From contig NC_068920.1 in assembly GCF_023091745.1 (NCBI RefSeq), positions 120,307,622 through 120,371,621 on the forward strand: DNA of 64,000 nucleotides, read 5' to 3'. Made by a program: the position numbers and the translations under genes. The notes below the pieces were generated by a model, which saw nothing but the letters and a program-made list of their open reading frames with translations, was not told the origin of the DNA and made no database searches. Numbering within the stretch: the first letter of the stretch is position 1; the number at the start of each line of letters is the position of its first letter. Shown one piece after another: positions 33,975-44,324 of the stretch. Origin of the DNA: Budorcas taxicolor. Taxonomy: Eukaryota; Chordata; Mammalia; Artiodactyla; Bovidae.

Positions 33975-36608
33975 CTTGGTTATATTGCTGGGTTTGGGGT
34001 GGCCTTTTTATATTCTGGTAGTTTGTGGAGTTTTCTTTATTATGGAGCTTCCTCACTGTGGGTGGGGTTGTATCAGTGGCTTGTCAAGGTTTCCTGGTTA
34101 GGGAGGCTTGTGTTGGAGTTCTGGTGGGTGGAGCTGGGTTTCTTCTCTCTGGAGTGCAGTGGAGTGACCAGTAATGGGTTATGAGACATCAAGGGTTTTG
34201 GAATAATTTTGAGCTGCCTGTATATTGAAGCTCAGGGGAGTGTTCCTGTGTTGCTGGAGAATTTGAGTGGTATGTCTTGTTTTGGAACTTGTTGGCCCTT
34301 GGGTGGAGCTTGGTTTCAGTGTAGGTATGAAGGCATTTGATGAGCTCCTATTGCTTAATGTTCCCTGAATTCAAGAGTTCTCTAATGTTTTCAGGCTTTG
34401 GATTTAAGCCTCCTGCTTCTGGTTTTCAGTTTTATTTTTACAGTAGCCTCTAGACTTCTCCATCTATACAGCACCGATGATAAAACATCTAGGTTAAAGA
34501 TGAAAAGTTTCTCCACATTGAGGGACACTCAGAGAGGTTCACTGAGTTACAAGGAGAAGAGAAGATGGAGGGGGTAGTTAGAGGTAACTGGAGTTAGATG
34601 TGGTGAGATCAAAAGAGGAGAGAGCAAGCTAGCCAGTAGTCACTTCCTTATGTGTGCTCTATAGTCTGGACCGCTCAGAGGTATTTACGGAGTTATACGG
34701 GGAAGAGGAGAGGGAGGAAGTAGACAGAGGTGACCAGGAGGATAAGAGAGAGGAATGAGAAGGAGAGAGACAAATCCTGCCAGTAACCAGTTCCTTAGGT
34801 GTTCTCCACCGTCTGGAACACACAGAGATTCACAGAGTTGGATAGAGAAGAGATGGGGGAGAAAAGAGACAGAGGCCACCTGGTGGAGAAAAAGGAGAGT
34901 CCAAAGGAGGAGAGAGTGGTCAAGCCAGTAATCTCGCTCTCAGGTAAACTTGGGTAGTGAAGTTTGGGTTTTTAAATGTACAAAATTGACAACAGAAACC
35001 TAAGAGCAAAGATTAAAAATCTAGAGTAGAGGTTGGATTTTAAAAAATACAATATTAAAGAAAAGAAGCAGAAGGAAAAAGGAAGAAAGAAAAAAAAAAC
35101 ACAAGAATTATTTAAAAAACAAACAAACAAAAAAACAAAACAAACCAAAAAAAAACAAAAAACCACCAACAACCATCCAAAGGCTATATATGGTGTTTGC
35201 CTTAAAAAAAAAAAAAAAAAAGTCTTTTTTTTTTTTTTAATAGTAATAGTAGGTTATAGAAATAAAAATTAGAGGATAAATAGAAGACTTAACAATTAAA
35301 AAAATAGTTAGAAAAAAAAGAAGAAAAAAAAGAAAAAAAAAAAAGGAATGATTTTAAAATTATTAAAAATATATCTGGCCGTTCTCTGATGTTTTGGGCC
35401 GTGTGGGATCACTTCCAAGGTGGTTCCCTCTGTTTAACTTCTTCTGTTTGCTGGTTTTTTAGGCTCACTAGTTCAGTCGCGCTGTGGGGAGGGGGGATGC
35501 TGCAAACAAATAGCACTGTCGTGTGCACAGTGTCTCAGCCCCGCCTGACTTGTCCCTTCTTGTGGCGTACAAACCGCTCCGGCTCTACGATGCTCAGCCG
35601 GGAACCGTCTGGGGCCGGCCCGAGGCTGCATGCACTTCCCCGGTCCAAGCTGCTCAGGCCGCCCTCAGAGGCACAGATTCGGCTGGGACTGCGTTTTGTG
35701 CGCTTCCCAGGTCCGAGTAGCTCAGGAGTTTGGCGAGCACGATCGCCTCGGCGTGTCACCTTTTCTGCCGCTGCTGCTCAGCTTTCTGGGTGGACCGCTG
35801 GCGTCCCCCGTGAGGCAGATTGTGAGTGTCCAGCACCCCCAGAAGTCTTAGCAAAGAGGCCTGCTTGCAGTTAGGTAAGTAAAGTCTCTCCGGGTCTGCA
35901 ATTGCCCCTTTCCAGTCCTTACGGCTCTGGCTGCCTGTCCCCGGCGGGGGATGGTCTGCAGCCGGCTTTTTCCGTTCCGTCCTTTGTTCTGTGCTGGGTC
36001 CTGGCGCTGTCTTATGTTCCAGCTTTTCGGGCGGTAGCTATCCCACAGTCTGGTTTGCTAGCCCAGGTTAGATCATTCTGGTTGCGCGTGGGGCGTTCCT
36101 GCCCGATTCTTACAAAGCACTGCAGCCCGCGCCTCCCGCGCGTCCCTGCCCTGCCCCCACTTCCCAGTGGCGGATGCAGGCGTCTGTGCCGCTTTTGCGC
36201 TGGGGGAGTTACTGTTGGGCTTGTAATCTCTTGGTCTTAATTATTTCTTTATTTTTCCTTCCTGTTATGTTTCCCTCTGTGTTTCCAAGACTCGCCACCG
36301 ACTCGGCAGGGAGAGTGTTTCCTGGTGTTTGGAAACCTCTCTTCTTAAAATTCCTTTCCCGGGACGGGCTTCCCTTCCTGGGACGGAGCTCCCTCCCCAC
36401 CTCCTTTGTCTCCTTTTTCGTCTTTTATATTTTTTCCTACCTGTTTTTGAAGACAATGGTCTGCTTTTCTGGATGCCTGATGACCTCTGCCAGCCTACAG
36501 AAGTTGTTTTGTGGAGTTTGCTCGGAGTTGAAATGTTCTTTTGAGGAATTTGTGAGGGAGAAAGTGGTCTTCCCGTCCTATTCCTCCGCCATCTTTATCC
36601 CGTCCCCC
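33975..36608 (-). promoter_or_regulatory. L1 5' UTR with internal promoter
   Basis: About 2.6 kb upstream of ORF1. The first ~1.2 kb in element direction (36608-35390) is GC-rich and CpG-dense, unlike the flanks, as expected for the internal Pol II promoter. Bases 14-23 of the element read AAGATGGCGG (plus strand 36586-36595), a good YY1-type site at about the position known for human L1. A strongly A-rich tract (plus strand 35030-35350) and purine-rich 34500-34900 follow. Plus-strand frames here (35389-35874, 35902-36240, 36174-36647) are antisense to the promoter. Confidence 0.75.
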
Positions 36609-36624
36609 GCTTTATTTCTTTCTT
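36609..36624 (+). repeat. Right target-site duplication of the intact L1
   Basis: gctttatttctttctt, identical to 28831-28846. It follows the 5' end of the element (GGGGGACGGG in element direction). Confidence 0.95.
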
Positions 36625-38099
36625 ATTTCCTTTTTAGCAACATTTAATTTTTGTAAACAAATAATATGTATTCATAGTTTAAAAGTCAATGGTGTTGGGT
36701 TAGGGTTGTTTGTAATACAAAAGAGCATCCTTCCTACCTCCTAGCCCCTTTCTCCAGAGGCAAGCACATCTAGTACTTTTGAGTATGTCTTCCCCTATTT
36801 GAGAATTTGACTTTTTTTTTTAATTGGTGGAAAATTGCTTTATAATTTTGTTTTAGTTTCTGTCATACAACAATGTGAATCAGTCATAATTATATAGCTA
36901 TCCCTTCGCTCCTGAGCCTTGCCTGCTTACCCCCATCGTGTCCCTTTAGGTAGTCACAGAGTGCCAGACTGGGCTCCCTGTGTTACTTAGCAACTTCCCA
37001 CTAACTGTCTATTTTACGTGTTGATGTCAATGCCACTTTCTCAATTCGTCCTACCCTCACCTTCCCCCGCTGTGCCTACAAGTCTGTACTCTGAGGTTCA
37101 TCAGCACCATTTTTCTAGCTTCCAGGTATATATATATACACACACACATATATATATATGTTAATACACAATACTTATTTTTCTCTTTTTTACTTACCTC
37201 ACTCTGTGTAAGAGGCTCTAGATTCATCCACCTCATTACAACTGACTCAAATTCGTTCCTTTTGATGGCTGAGTAATAATCCATTGTATAAATGTACCGC
37301 AACTTCTTTATCCATTCATCTTTCCATGGACATTTAGGTTGCTTCTATGTCCTGGCTACTGTAAATATTGCTGCGATGAACATTGGGGTACATACGTCTT
37401 TTAGAATTGTGATTTTCTCAGGGTATATGCCAGTAGTGGGATTGCTGGGTCGTATGGTAGATTTATTTCTAGTTCTTAAAGGAATCTCCATACTGTTTTC
37501 CATAATGGCTATATCAGTTTTTATATTCCTACCAACAGTGCAGAGGGCTTCTTTTTATCCACATCCTCTCCAGCATTTATTGTTTGCAGATTTTTTGATG
37601 ATGGCAATTCTGACTGGTGTGAGGTGATACCTCATTGTAGTTTTGATTTGCATTTCTCTAATAATGAGCAACATTGAGCATCTTTTCATGGGTTTATTGG
37701 CCATCTGTAAGTCTTTGGAGAAATGTTTGTTTGGAATGTGTTTCTGCACATTTTTTGATTAGGTTGTTTGTTTTTCTGATATTGAACTGTATGAGCTGCT
37801 TATATATTTTGGAGATTAACCCTGTGTCAGTTACTTTGTTTGCAATTATTTTCTCCCATTCTGAGAGTTGTGTTTTCATCTTGTTTATTGTTTCTTTTGC
37901 TGTGCAGAAGCATTTGAGTTTAATTAGGTCTCACTTGTTTATTTTTGCTTTTATTTCCATTAATCTTGGAGGTAGGTCAGAGAGAATCATGCTGTGATTT
38001 ATGTCAAAGAGTGTACTGCCTATGTTTATAGTTTCTGGCCTTACATTTAAGTCTTTAATCCATTTTGAGGTTTTTCTGTGTATGTGTAGGGTGTTAGGA

Positions 38100-38387
38100 C
38101 AGAGAAGGCAATGGCACCCCACTCCAGTACTCTTGCCTGGAAAATCCCATGGACAGAGGAGCCTGGTAGGCTGCAGTCCATGGGGTCGCTAAGAGTCGGA
38201 CACGACTGAGTGACTTCACTTTCACTTTTCACTTTCATGCATTGGAGAAGGAAATGACAACCCACTCCAGTGTTCTTGCCTGGAGAATCCCAGAGACGGG
38301 GGAGACTGGCGGGCTGCCGTCTATGGGGTCGCACAGAGTTGGACACGACTGAAGCAACTTAGCAGCAGCAGCAGCAGCAGCAGCAGC
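38100..38387 (+). mobile_element. Bov-A2 SINE nested in the old L1
   Basis: Dimeric SINE: a first 'gagaaggcaatggcacccca' unit, a second unit, and an (AGC)n tail. A 12-bp perfect target duplication, agggtgttagga, lies at 38088-38099 and 38388-38399. Confidence 0.95.
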
Positions 38388-40462
38388 AGGGTGTTAGGAA
38401 GTGTTCTAATTTCATTCTTTTATATGTAGCTGTCCAGTTTTCCACTTGTTTGAAGACGCTGTCTTTTCTCCATTGTGTATTTTTGCCTCCTTTGTCAAAG
38501 ATCCAGTGCCCGTAGGTGCGTGGGTTTGTCTCTTACTCCATTGGCCTATATTTCTGGTTTTGTGCCAGTACCATAGTGTCTTGATGACTGCAGCTTTATA
38601 GAATAATTTGAAGCCAGGGCTAGCTCTGTTTTTCTTTCTCAAGACGGCTTTGGCTATTTGGGGGTCTTTTGGGTTTCCATACAAATTGTGAAATTTTTTG
38701 TTCTAGTTCTGTGAACAATGCCATTGGTCATTTGATAGGGATTGCACTGAATCTGTAGATTGCTTTGGGGTCGTATAGTCATTTTGGTAACATTGGTTTT
38801 TCCAATCCAGGAGCACGGTATGTCTCTACCTGTTTGTGTTGTCTTTGATTTTGTTCATCAGTGGCTTACAGTTTTCTGAATATAGGTCTTTTGTCTCTTT
38901 AGGTAGGTTTATTCTTAGGTGTTTTATTCTTTTTATTGCAATGATAAATGAGATTGTTTCCTCAATTTCTCTTTCTGATTTTTCATTGTTAGTGTGTAGG
39001 AATTCAAGGGATTTCTGTGTATTAATTTTATATCCTATGACTTTACTAAATTCACTGATTATCTCTAGTAGGTTTTCTGTGTGTGTGCGTGTGTGGTGTT
39101 ATCTGCAAATAGTGAGAGTTTTACTTATTCTTTTCCAATCTGGATTCCTTTTCTTTCTTTTTATTCTCTGATTTCCATGGCTAGGACTTCCAAAACTATA
39201 CCGAATAATAGTGAGGAGGCAGGGCACCCTGGTCCCTGATCGTAGAGGAAACACTTTCAGTTTTTCACCATTGAGAACAGTGCTTGCCATGAGTTTGTCA
39301 TATATGGCTTTTATTATGTTGAGGTAGGTTCCTTCTTTGCTGATTTTATGGGCAGCTTTTTTTTTTTTTTTGAACACAAATCGGTGTTGAATTTTGTTGA
39401 AAGCTCTCTGTGCATCTAATGTGTGATGATCATATGGTTTTTATCTTTCAATTTGTTAATATGGTATATAACATTGATTGATTTGTGTATACTGAAGAAT
39501 CCTTGCATTCCTGAGATAAATCCCATTTGATCATGGTGTATGATTCTTTAATGTGTTGCTGGAATCTGTTTGTTAGAACTTTGTTGACGATTTTTGCATC
39601 TATGTTCATCAGTGACATTGGCCTGTAATTTTCTTTTTCTGTGGTATCTTTGGTTTTGGTATCAGGGTAATGGTAGCCTCGTAAAATGAGTTTGGGAATT
39701 TTCTTTCCTCTGCAATTTTTGAGAATGGTTTGACCAGGATAGTTGTTAGCTCTTTTCTGAGCTTTTGGTGGAATTCAGCTGTGAAGCCCTCTGGCCTGGG
39801 CTTTTTTGATCAGAGTTTCAACTTCAGTGTTTATGATTGGTCTGTTCATATTTTCTGTTTCTTCCTGGTTCAGTTTTGGAAGGTTGTACTTTTCTAAGAA
39901 CTTGTCCATTTCTTCTGAGTTGTCCATTTTATTGGCATATGGTTGCTCATACGATCCTTTGTATTTCTGCATTGCTTGTTGTAACTTCTTTTTCATTTCT
40001 AATCTTATTGATTTGAGTTTTCTCCCTTTTATCCTGATGAGTCTGGCTGACAGCTTGTCAATTTTGTTTAATCTTCTCAAAGAATCAGCTTTTAGTTTTA
40101 TTGATATTTGCTATTGTTTCCTCCATTTCCTTTTAATTTATTTCAGCTCTGGATCTTTATGATTTTTTGCTTGTACTAACTTTGGGGGTTTTTTTTTCTT
40201 CTTTTTCGAGTTGCTCTAGGTGTAGGGTTTGCCCGTTTATTTGGTATTTTTCTTATTTTTTGTGGTAGGCTTGTATTGTTATAAACTTCCCTCTTAGCAC
40301 TGCTTTCACTGCATCCCATAGGTTTTGAGTTGTTGTGTTTTCATTGTCATTTGTTTCTAGATATTTTTAAATTTCCTCTTTGATTTCTTCAGCGACCTCT
40401 TGGCTATTTAGAAGCACGTTGTTTAGCCTCTGTATGCTTGTGTTTTGTACAAGGTTTTGATT

Positions 40463-40486
40463 CCCCCCCCCGCCCCCCCACCCCAG
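40463..40486 (-). repeat. C-run (G-rich on the minus strand)
   Basis: Runs of C8-9, C8 and C4 are separated by single bases inside the old L1. On the other strand this could form a G-quadruplex. It replaces ordinary L1 ORF2 text, so it is a secondary expansion or an assembly-sensitive spot. Confidence 0.7.
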
Positions 40487-40996
40487 TAATTGATGTCTAA
40501 TCTTATGGCATTGTGGTCAGAAAAAAATGCTTGATACAATTTCAGTTTTCTTAAATATACCAAGGCTTGATTTGTGACCCAAGATGTGATCTCTCCTAGA
40601 GAATGTTCTGTGTGAACTTGAGAAAAAAGTGTAGTCTGCCGTTTTTAGATGGAATGTCCTATAGGTCTTCCAATAGATAGACCTAATTTAAGGCTTGTGT
40701 TTCCTTCTTAATTTTCTGTTTGGATGACCTGTTCATTGATGTTAGTGGGGTGTTAAAGTCCCACAATACTATTGTGTCAATGTTGATTCCCCCTTTTATA
40801 GTTGTTAGCATTTTCCATATGTATTGAGGTGCTCCTTTGTTGGGTACATATATTTATAATTGTTATATCTTCTTGGATTGATCCCTTGATCATTATGTAC
40901 TGTCCTTCTTTGTCTCTTTTAACAGTCTTTATTTTTAAATCTATTTTATCTGATATGAGTATTGCTACTCCCATTTTCTTTTGATTTTCATTTGCA

Positions 40997-41137
40997 TGCT
41001 ACTGCTACTGCTAAGTCACTTCAGTCATGTCCAACTCTGTGTGACCCCATAAACGGCAGCCCACCAGGCTCCGCCATCCCTGGGATTCTCCAGGCAAGAA
41101 CACTGGAGTGGGTTGCCATTTCCCTCTCTAATAGAAT
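40997..41137 (-). mobile_element. Bov-A monomer SINE
   Basis: A single unit in complement ('gctaagtcacttcagtcatg' to 'gagtgggttgccatttccc') splits the L1 text 'tttgcatg / gaatatctttttcc'. Confidence 0.85.
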
Positions 41138-41298
41138 ATCTTTTTCCAGCCCCTCATTTCAGTCTGTATGTGTCCCTAGGTCTGAAGTGGGTCTCTTGTA
41201 GACAGCATATATAGGTCCTGTCTTTGTATCTATTTAGCCAGTCTGTGTCTTTTGGTTGGAGCATTTAATCCATTTATATTTAAGGTAATTGTTGATAT

Positions 41299-41497
41299 AA
41301 GGCTTCCCTGATAGCTCAGTTGGTAAAGAATCCGCCTGCAGTGCAGGAGACCTTGGCTCGATTCCTGGGTCAGGAAGATCCCCTGGAGAAGGGAAAGGCC
41401 ACCACTCCAGTGTTCTGGCCTGGAGAATTCCATGGACTGTATAGTCCATGGGGTAACAAAGAGTCGGACTGAGAGACTTTGACTTTCACTTTCACAG
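41299..41497 (+). mobile_element. Bov-tA SINE nested in the old L1
   Basis: Head 'ggcttccctgatagctcag', tail 'gagtcggactgagagacttt'. The 10-bp direct repeat ttgttgatat at 41289-41298 and 41498-41507 is the target duplication. Confidence 0.93.
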
Positions 41498-41917
41498 TTG
41501 TTGATATGTCTGATCCTATTACTATTTACTTTAGGTTTGGGTTTGTTTTTGTAGTCTTTTCTTTCTCTTGTGTTTCCTGTCTAGAGAAGTTCTTTTAGCA
41601 TTTGTTGTAGAGCTGGTTTGGTGGTTGTAAATTCTCTTAACTTTTGCCTATCTGTAAAGCTTTTGATTTCTCCATCAAATCTGAATGAGATCCTTGCTGG
41701 GTAGAGTAATCTTGGCTGTAGGATTTTTCCTTTCATCACTTTAAGTGTATCCTGCCACTCCCTTCTTGTCTACAGAGTTTTTGCAGAAAGATCAGCTGTT
41801 AACCTTATGGGGATTCCTTTATACCTTACTTGTGGCTTTTCCCTTGGAGCTTTTAAGATTTTTTCTTTGTGTTTAATTTTTGTTAGTTTGATTAATTTGT
41901 GTCTTGATGTGTTTCTT

Positions 41918-42325
41918 TTTGAAAGTGAAAGCCGTTCAGTCATGTCTGACTTTTTGTGACCCCATGGACTATACAGTGCATGGAATCCTCTTCTGCTGCT
42001 GCTGCTAAGTCGCTTCAGTCATGTCCGACTCTGTGCGACCCCATAGATGGCAGCCCAGCAGACTCCCCTGTCCCTGGGGTTCTCCAGGCAAGACTATTGG
42101 AGTGGGATGCCATTTCTTTCTCCAATGCATGAAAGTGAAAAGTGAAAGTGAAGTTGCTCAGTTGTGTCCAACTCGTAGCAACCCCATGGACTGCAGCCTA
42201 CCAGGCTCCAGGCCAGAATACTAGAGCAGGTAGCCTTTCCCTACTCCAGGGGTTCTTCCCAGCCCAGGGATCGAACCCAGGTCTCCTGCATTGCAGGCGG
42301 ATTCTTTACCAGCTGAGCCACTATC
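41918..42325 (-). mobile_element. Composite SINE: Bov-A2 inserted within Bov-tA
   Basis: An outer Bov-tA in complement (start 41918, ending 'ctttaccagctgagccac') is interrupted by Bov-A2 sequence beginning at 'tgctgctgctgctaagtcgc' (~41993). The L1 text resumes after it. Frames at 42021-42482 are SINE and L1 mixtures. Confidence 0.75.
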
Positions 42326-42679
42326 CCATATGGCACTCTCTGGGCTTCCTGGACTTGGTGGCTATTTCTTCTCCCATACTAGGAAAGTTTTCAACTGTAA
42401 TCTCCTCAAATATTTTCTCATACCCTTTCTTTTTCTATTCTTCTTCTGGGACCACTTTAATTCAAATATTGCTGCACTTTAATGTTGTCCCGGAGGTTTC
42501 TGAGATCGTCCTCATTTCTTTTAATTCTTTTTTCTCTATTCTGCTCTGCTCTAGTCATTCCCGCCATTCTGTCTCCCAGCTCACATATTGGTTCTTTTGC
42601 TTCAGTATCCTACTGTTGTTTCCCTCTAGTGTATTTCTCATTTCAGCTGTTACGTTGTTCATTCTTGATTGTCTAGATC

Positions 42680-44144
42680 CTTGTTCAGTTCAGTCCAGTC
42701 GCCCAGTCGTGTCCGACTCTGCGACCCCATGAACCGCAGCACGCCGGGCCTCCCTGTCCATCACCAACTCCCGGAGTCCACTCAGACTCATGTCCACTGA
42801 GTTGGTGATGCCGTCCAGCCATCTCATCCTCTATCGTCCCCTTCTCTTGACTAGACGGACCTTTATTGGCAAAGTAATGTCTCTGCTTTTTAATATGCTG
42901 TCTAGGTTGGTCATAATTTTCCTTCCAAGGAGTAAGCATCCTTTAATTTCACGACTGCAATCAACATCTGCAGTGATTTTGGAGTCACTCCGCCAAAACA
43001 GTCTGACACCGTTTCCACTTTTTCCCATCTATTTGCCATGAAGTGATGGGACTGGATGCCATGATCTTAGTTTTCTGAATGTTGAGCTTTAAGCCAACTT
43101 TTTCACTCTCCTCCTTCACTTTCATCAAGAGGCTTTTTAGTTCCTCTTCACTTTCTGCCATAAGGGTGGTATCATCTGCATATCTGAGGTTATTGATATT
43201 TCTCCCAGCAATCTTGATTCCAGCTTGTACTTCTTCCAGCCCAGTGTTTCTCATGATGTACTCTGCATAGAAGTTAAATAAGCAGGGTGACAATATACAG
43301 CCTTGACGTACTCCTTTTCCTATTTGGAACCAATCTATTGTTCCATGTCCAGTTCTAACCGTTGCTTCATGACCTGCATATAGGTTTCTCAAGAGGCAGG
43401 TCAGGTGGTCTGATATTCCAATCTCTTTCAGAATTTTCCAGTTTATTGTGATCCACACAAAGGCTTTGGCATAGTCAATAAAGCAGAAATAGATGTTTTT
43501 CTGGAACTCTTTTGCTTTTTCCATGATCCAGTGGATGTTGGCAATTTGATCTCTGGTTCTTCTGCCTTTTCTAAAACCAGCTTGAACATCTGGGAATTCA
43601 CAGTTCATGTATTGCTGAAGCCTGGCTTGGAGAATTTTGAGCATTACTTTTCTAGTGTGTGAGATGAGTGCAACTGTGCAGTCGTTTGAGCATTCTTTGG
43701 CATTGCCTTTCTTTGGGATTGGAATGAAAACTGACCTTTTCCAGTCCTGAGGCCACTGCTGAGTTTTCCATATTTGCTGGCATATTGAGTGCAGCACTTT
43801 CACACCATCATCTTTTAGGACTTGAAATAGCTCAACTGGAATTCCATCACCTCCACTAGCTTTGTTTGTAGTGATGCTTCCTAAGGCCCACTTGACTTCA
43901 CATTCTAGGATGTCTGGCTGTAGGTGAGTGATCACACCATCGTGATTACCTGGGCCACGAAGATCTTTTATGTATAGTTCTTCTGTGTATTCTTGCCACC
44001 TGTTCTTAATATCTTCTGCATCTGTAAGTCCATACAATTTCTGTCCTTTATTGAGCCCATCTTTGCATGAAGATTTCCCTTGGTATCTCTAATTTTCTTG
44101 AAGAGATTTCTAGTCTTACCCATTCTATTGTTTTCCTCTATTTC
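42680..44144 (-). mobile_element. BovB LINE, internally deleted, nested in the old L1
   Basis: The 3' end at the left ('gttcagttcagtccagtcgc') jumps at ~42846 from the 3' region straight to 'ttgactagacggac', so a few hundred bases are missing. It then runs on into the RT coding region to ~44144. No target duplication could be recognised. Confidence 0.9.
42985..44037 (-). pseudogene. BovB reverse-transcriptase remnant
   Basis: A 350-codon open frame. It contains RT landmarks: 'GIPVELFQVLKDDG', 'FIDYAKAF', 'KGVRQGCILSPCLFN', and the catalytic YADD within 'NNLRYADDTTLM'. Right after FIDYAKAF the text departs from the expected RTE sequence for about ten residues and then returns, which suggests two small deletions that restore the frame. 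The endonuclease and the N-terminus are absent, so it is a fragment of the ~1,000-aa RTE polyprotein. It lies inside a dead L1, and the open length probably reflects young age only. Confidence 0.8.
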
Positions 44145-44324
44145 TCATCCATGCCTCCATTCTATTTATCTGTGCCTCCATTTTATTTCTGAGATGTGGG
44201 TCATCTTTACTGTCATTACTTTGAATATTTTTGGGGGTAGATTGCCTATTTCCCCTTCATTTGTTTGGTCTGGTGGGTTTTTACCATGCTCCTTCATCTG
44301 CTGCATGTTTCTCTGTCTTTTCAT

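Larger units (their letters stand above)
28847..36608 (-). mobile_element. Full-length L1 retrotransposon with intact ORFs
   Basis: A 7.76-kb minus-strand L1. In its own direction it has a 5' UTR (36608 down to 33975), ORF1 (33974-33048), a 50-bp spacer, ORF2 (32996-29178), a ~300-bp 3' UTR and a poly(A) tail read here as T runs from 28847. The 16-bp target duplication is perfect and both main ORFs lack stops or frameshifts, so the insertion is recent. The junction, with T-runs at the nick, suits an L1 endonuclease site. It lies next to an older L1 in the same orientation. Coding intactness is seen directly; mobility is an inference and depends on promoter state and on missense changes. Confidence 0.95.
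37130..41530 (-). pseudogene. Decayed L1 ORF2
   Basis: ORF2 fragments follow the order of the intact copy: C-terminal 'YTMDYYSAIKRNEFESV' at 37057-37302, thumb and RT pieces at 38412-38684 and 39099-39377, 'NKMDNSEEMDKFLEKYN' at 39775-40080, and an endonuclease piece at 40777-40974. Many frameshifts and stops plus three SINE insertions separate them. Nothing is translatable as a whole. Confidence 0.85.
41581..44324 (-). pseudogene. Decayed L1 ORF1, split by SINEs and BovB
   Basis: The start MKRQRNMQQMKE is still readable (ATG at 44324) but the frame breaks after about 50 codons, and a BovB copy plus a SINE cluster interrupt it. The 3' end near 41581 aligns with the ORF1 end of the intact L1. 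Confidence 0.75.

Noticed and set aside
42985..44037. BovB RT frame as a functional gene
   Set aside because: It lacks the endonuclease and N-terminus, has a disturbed segment after motif A, and sits in an internally deleted BovB copy inside a dead L1.
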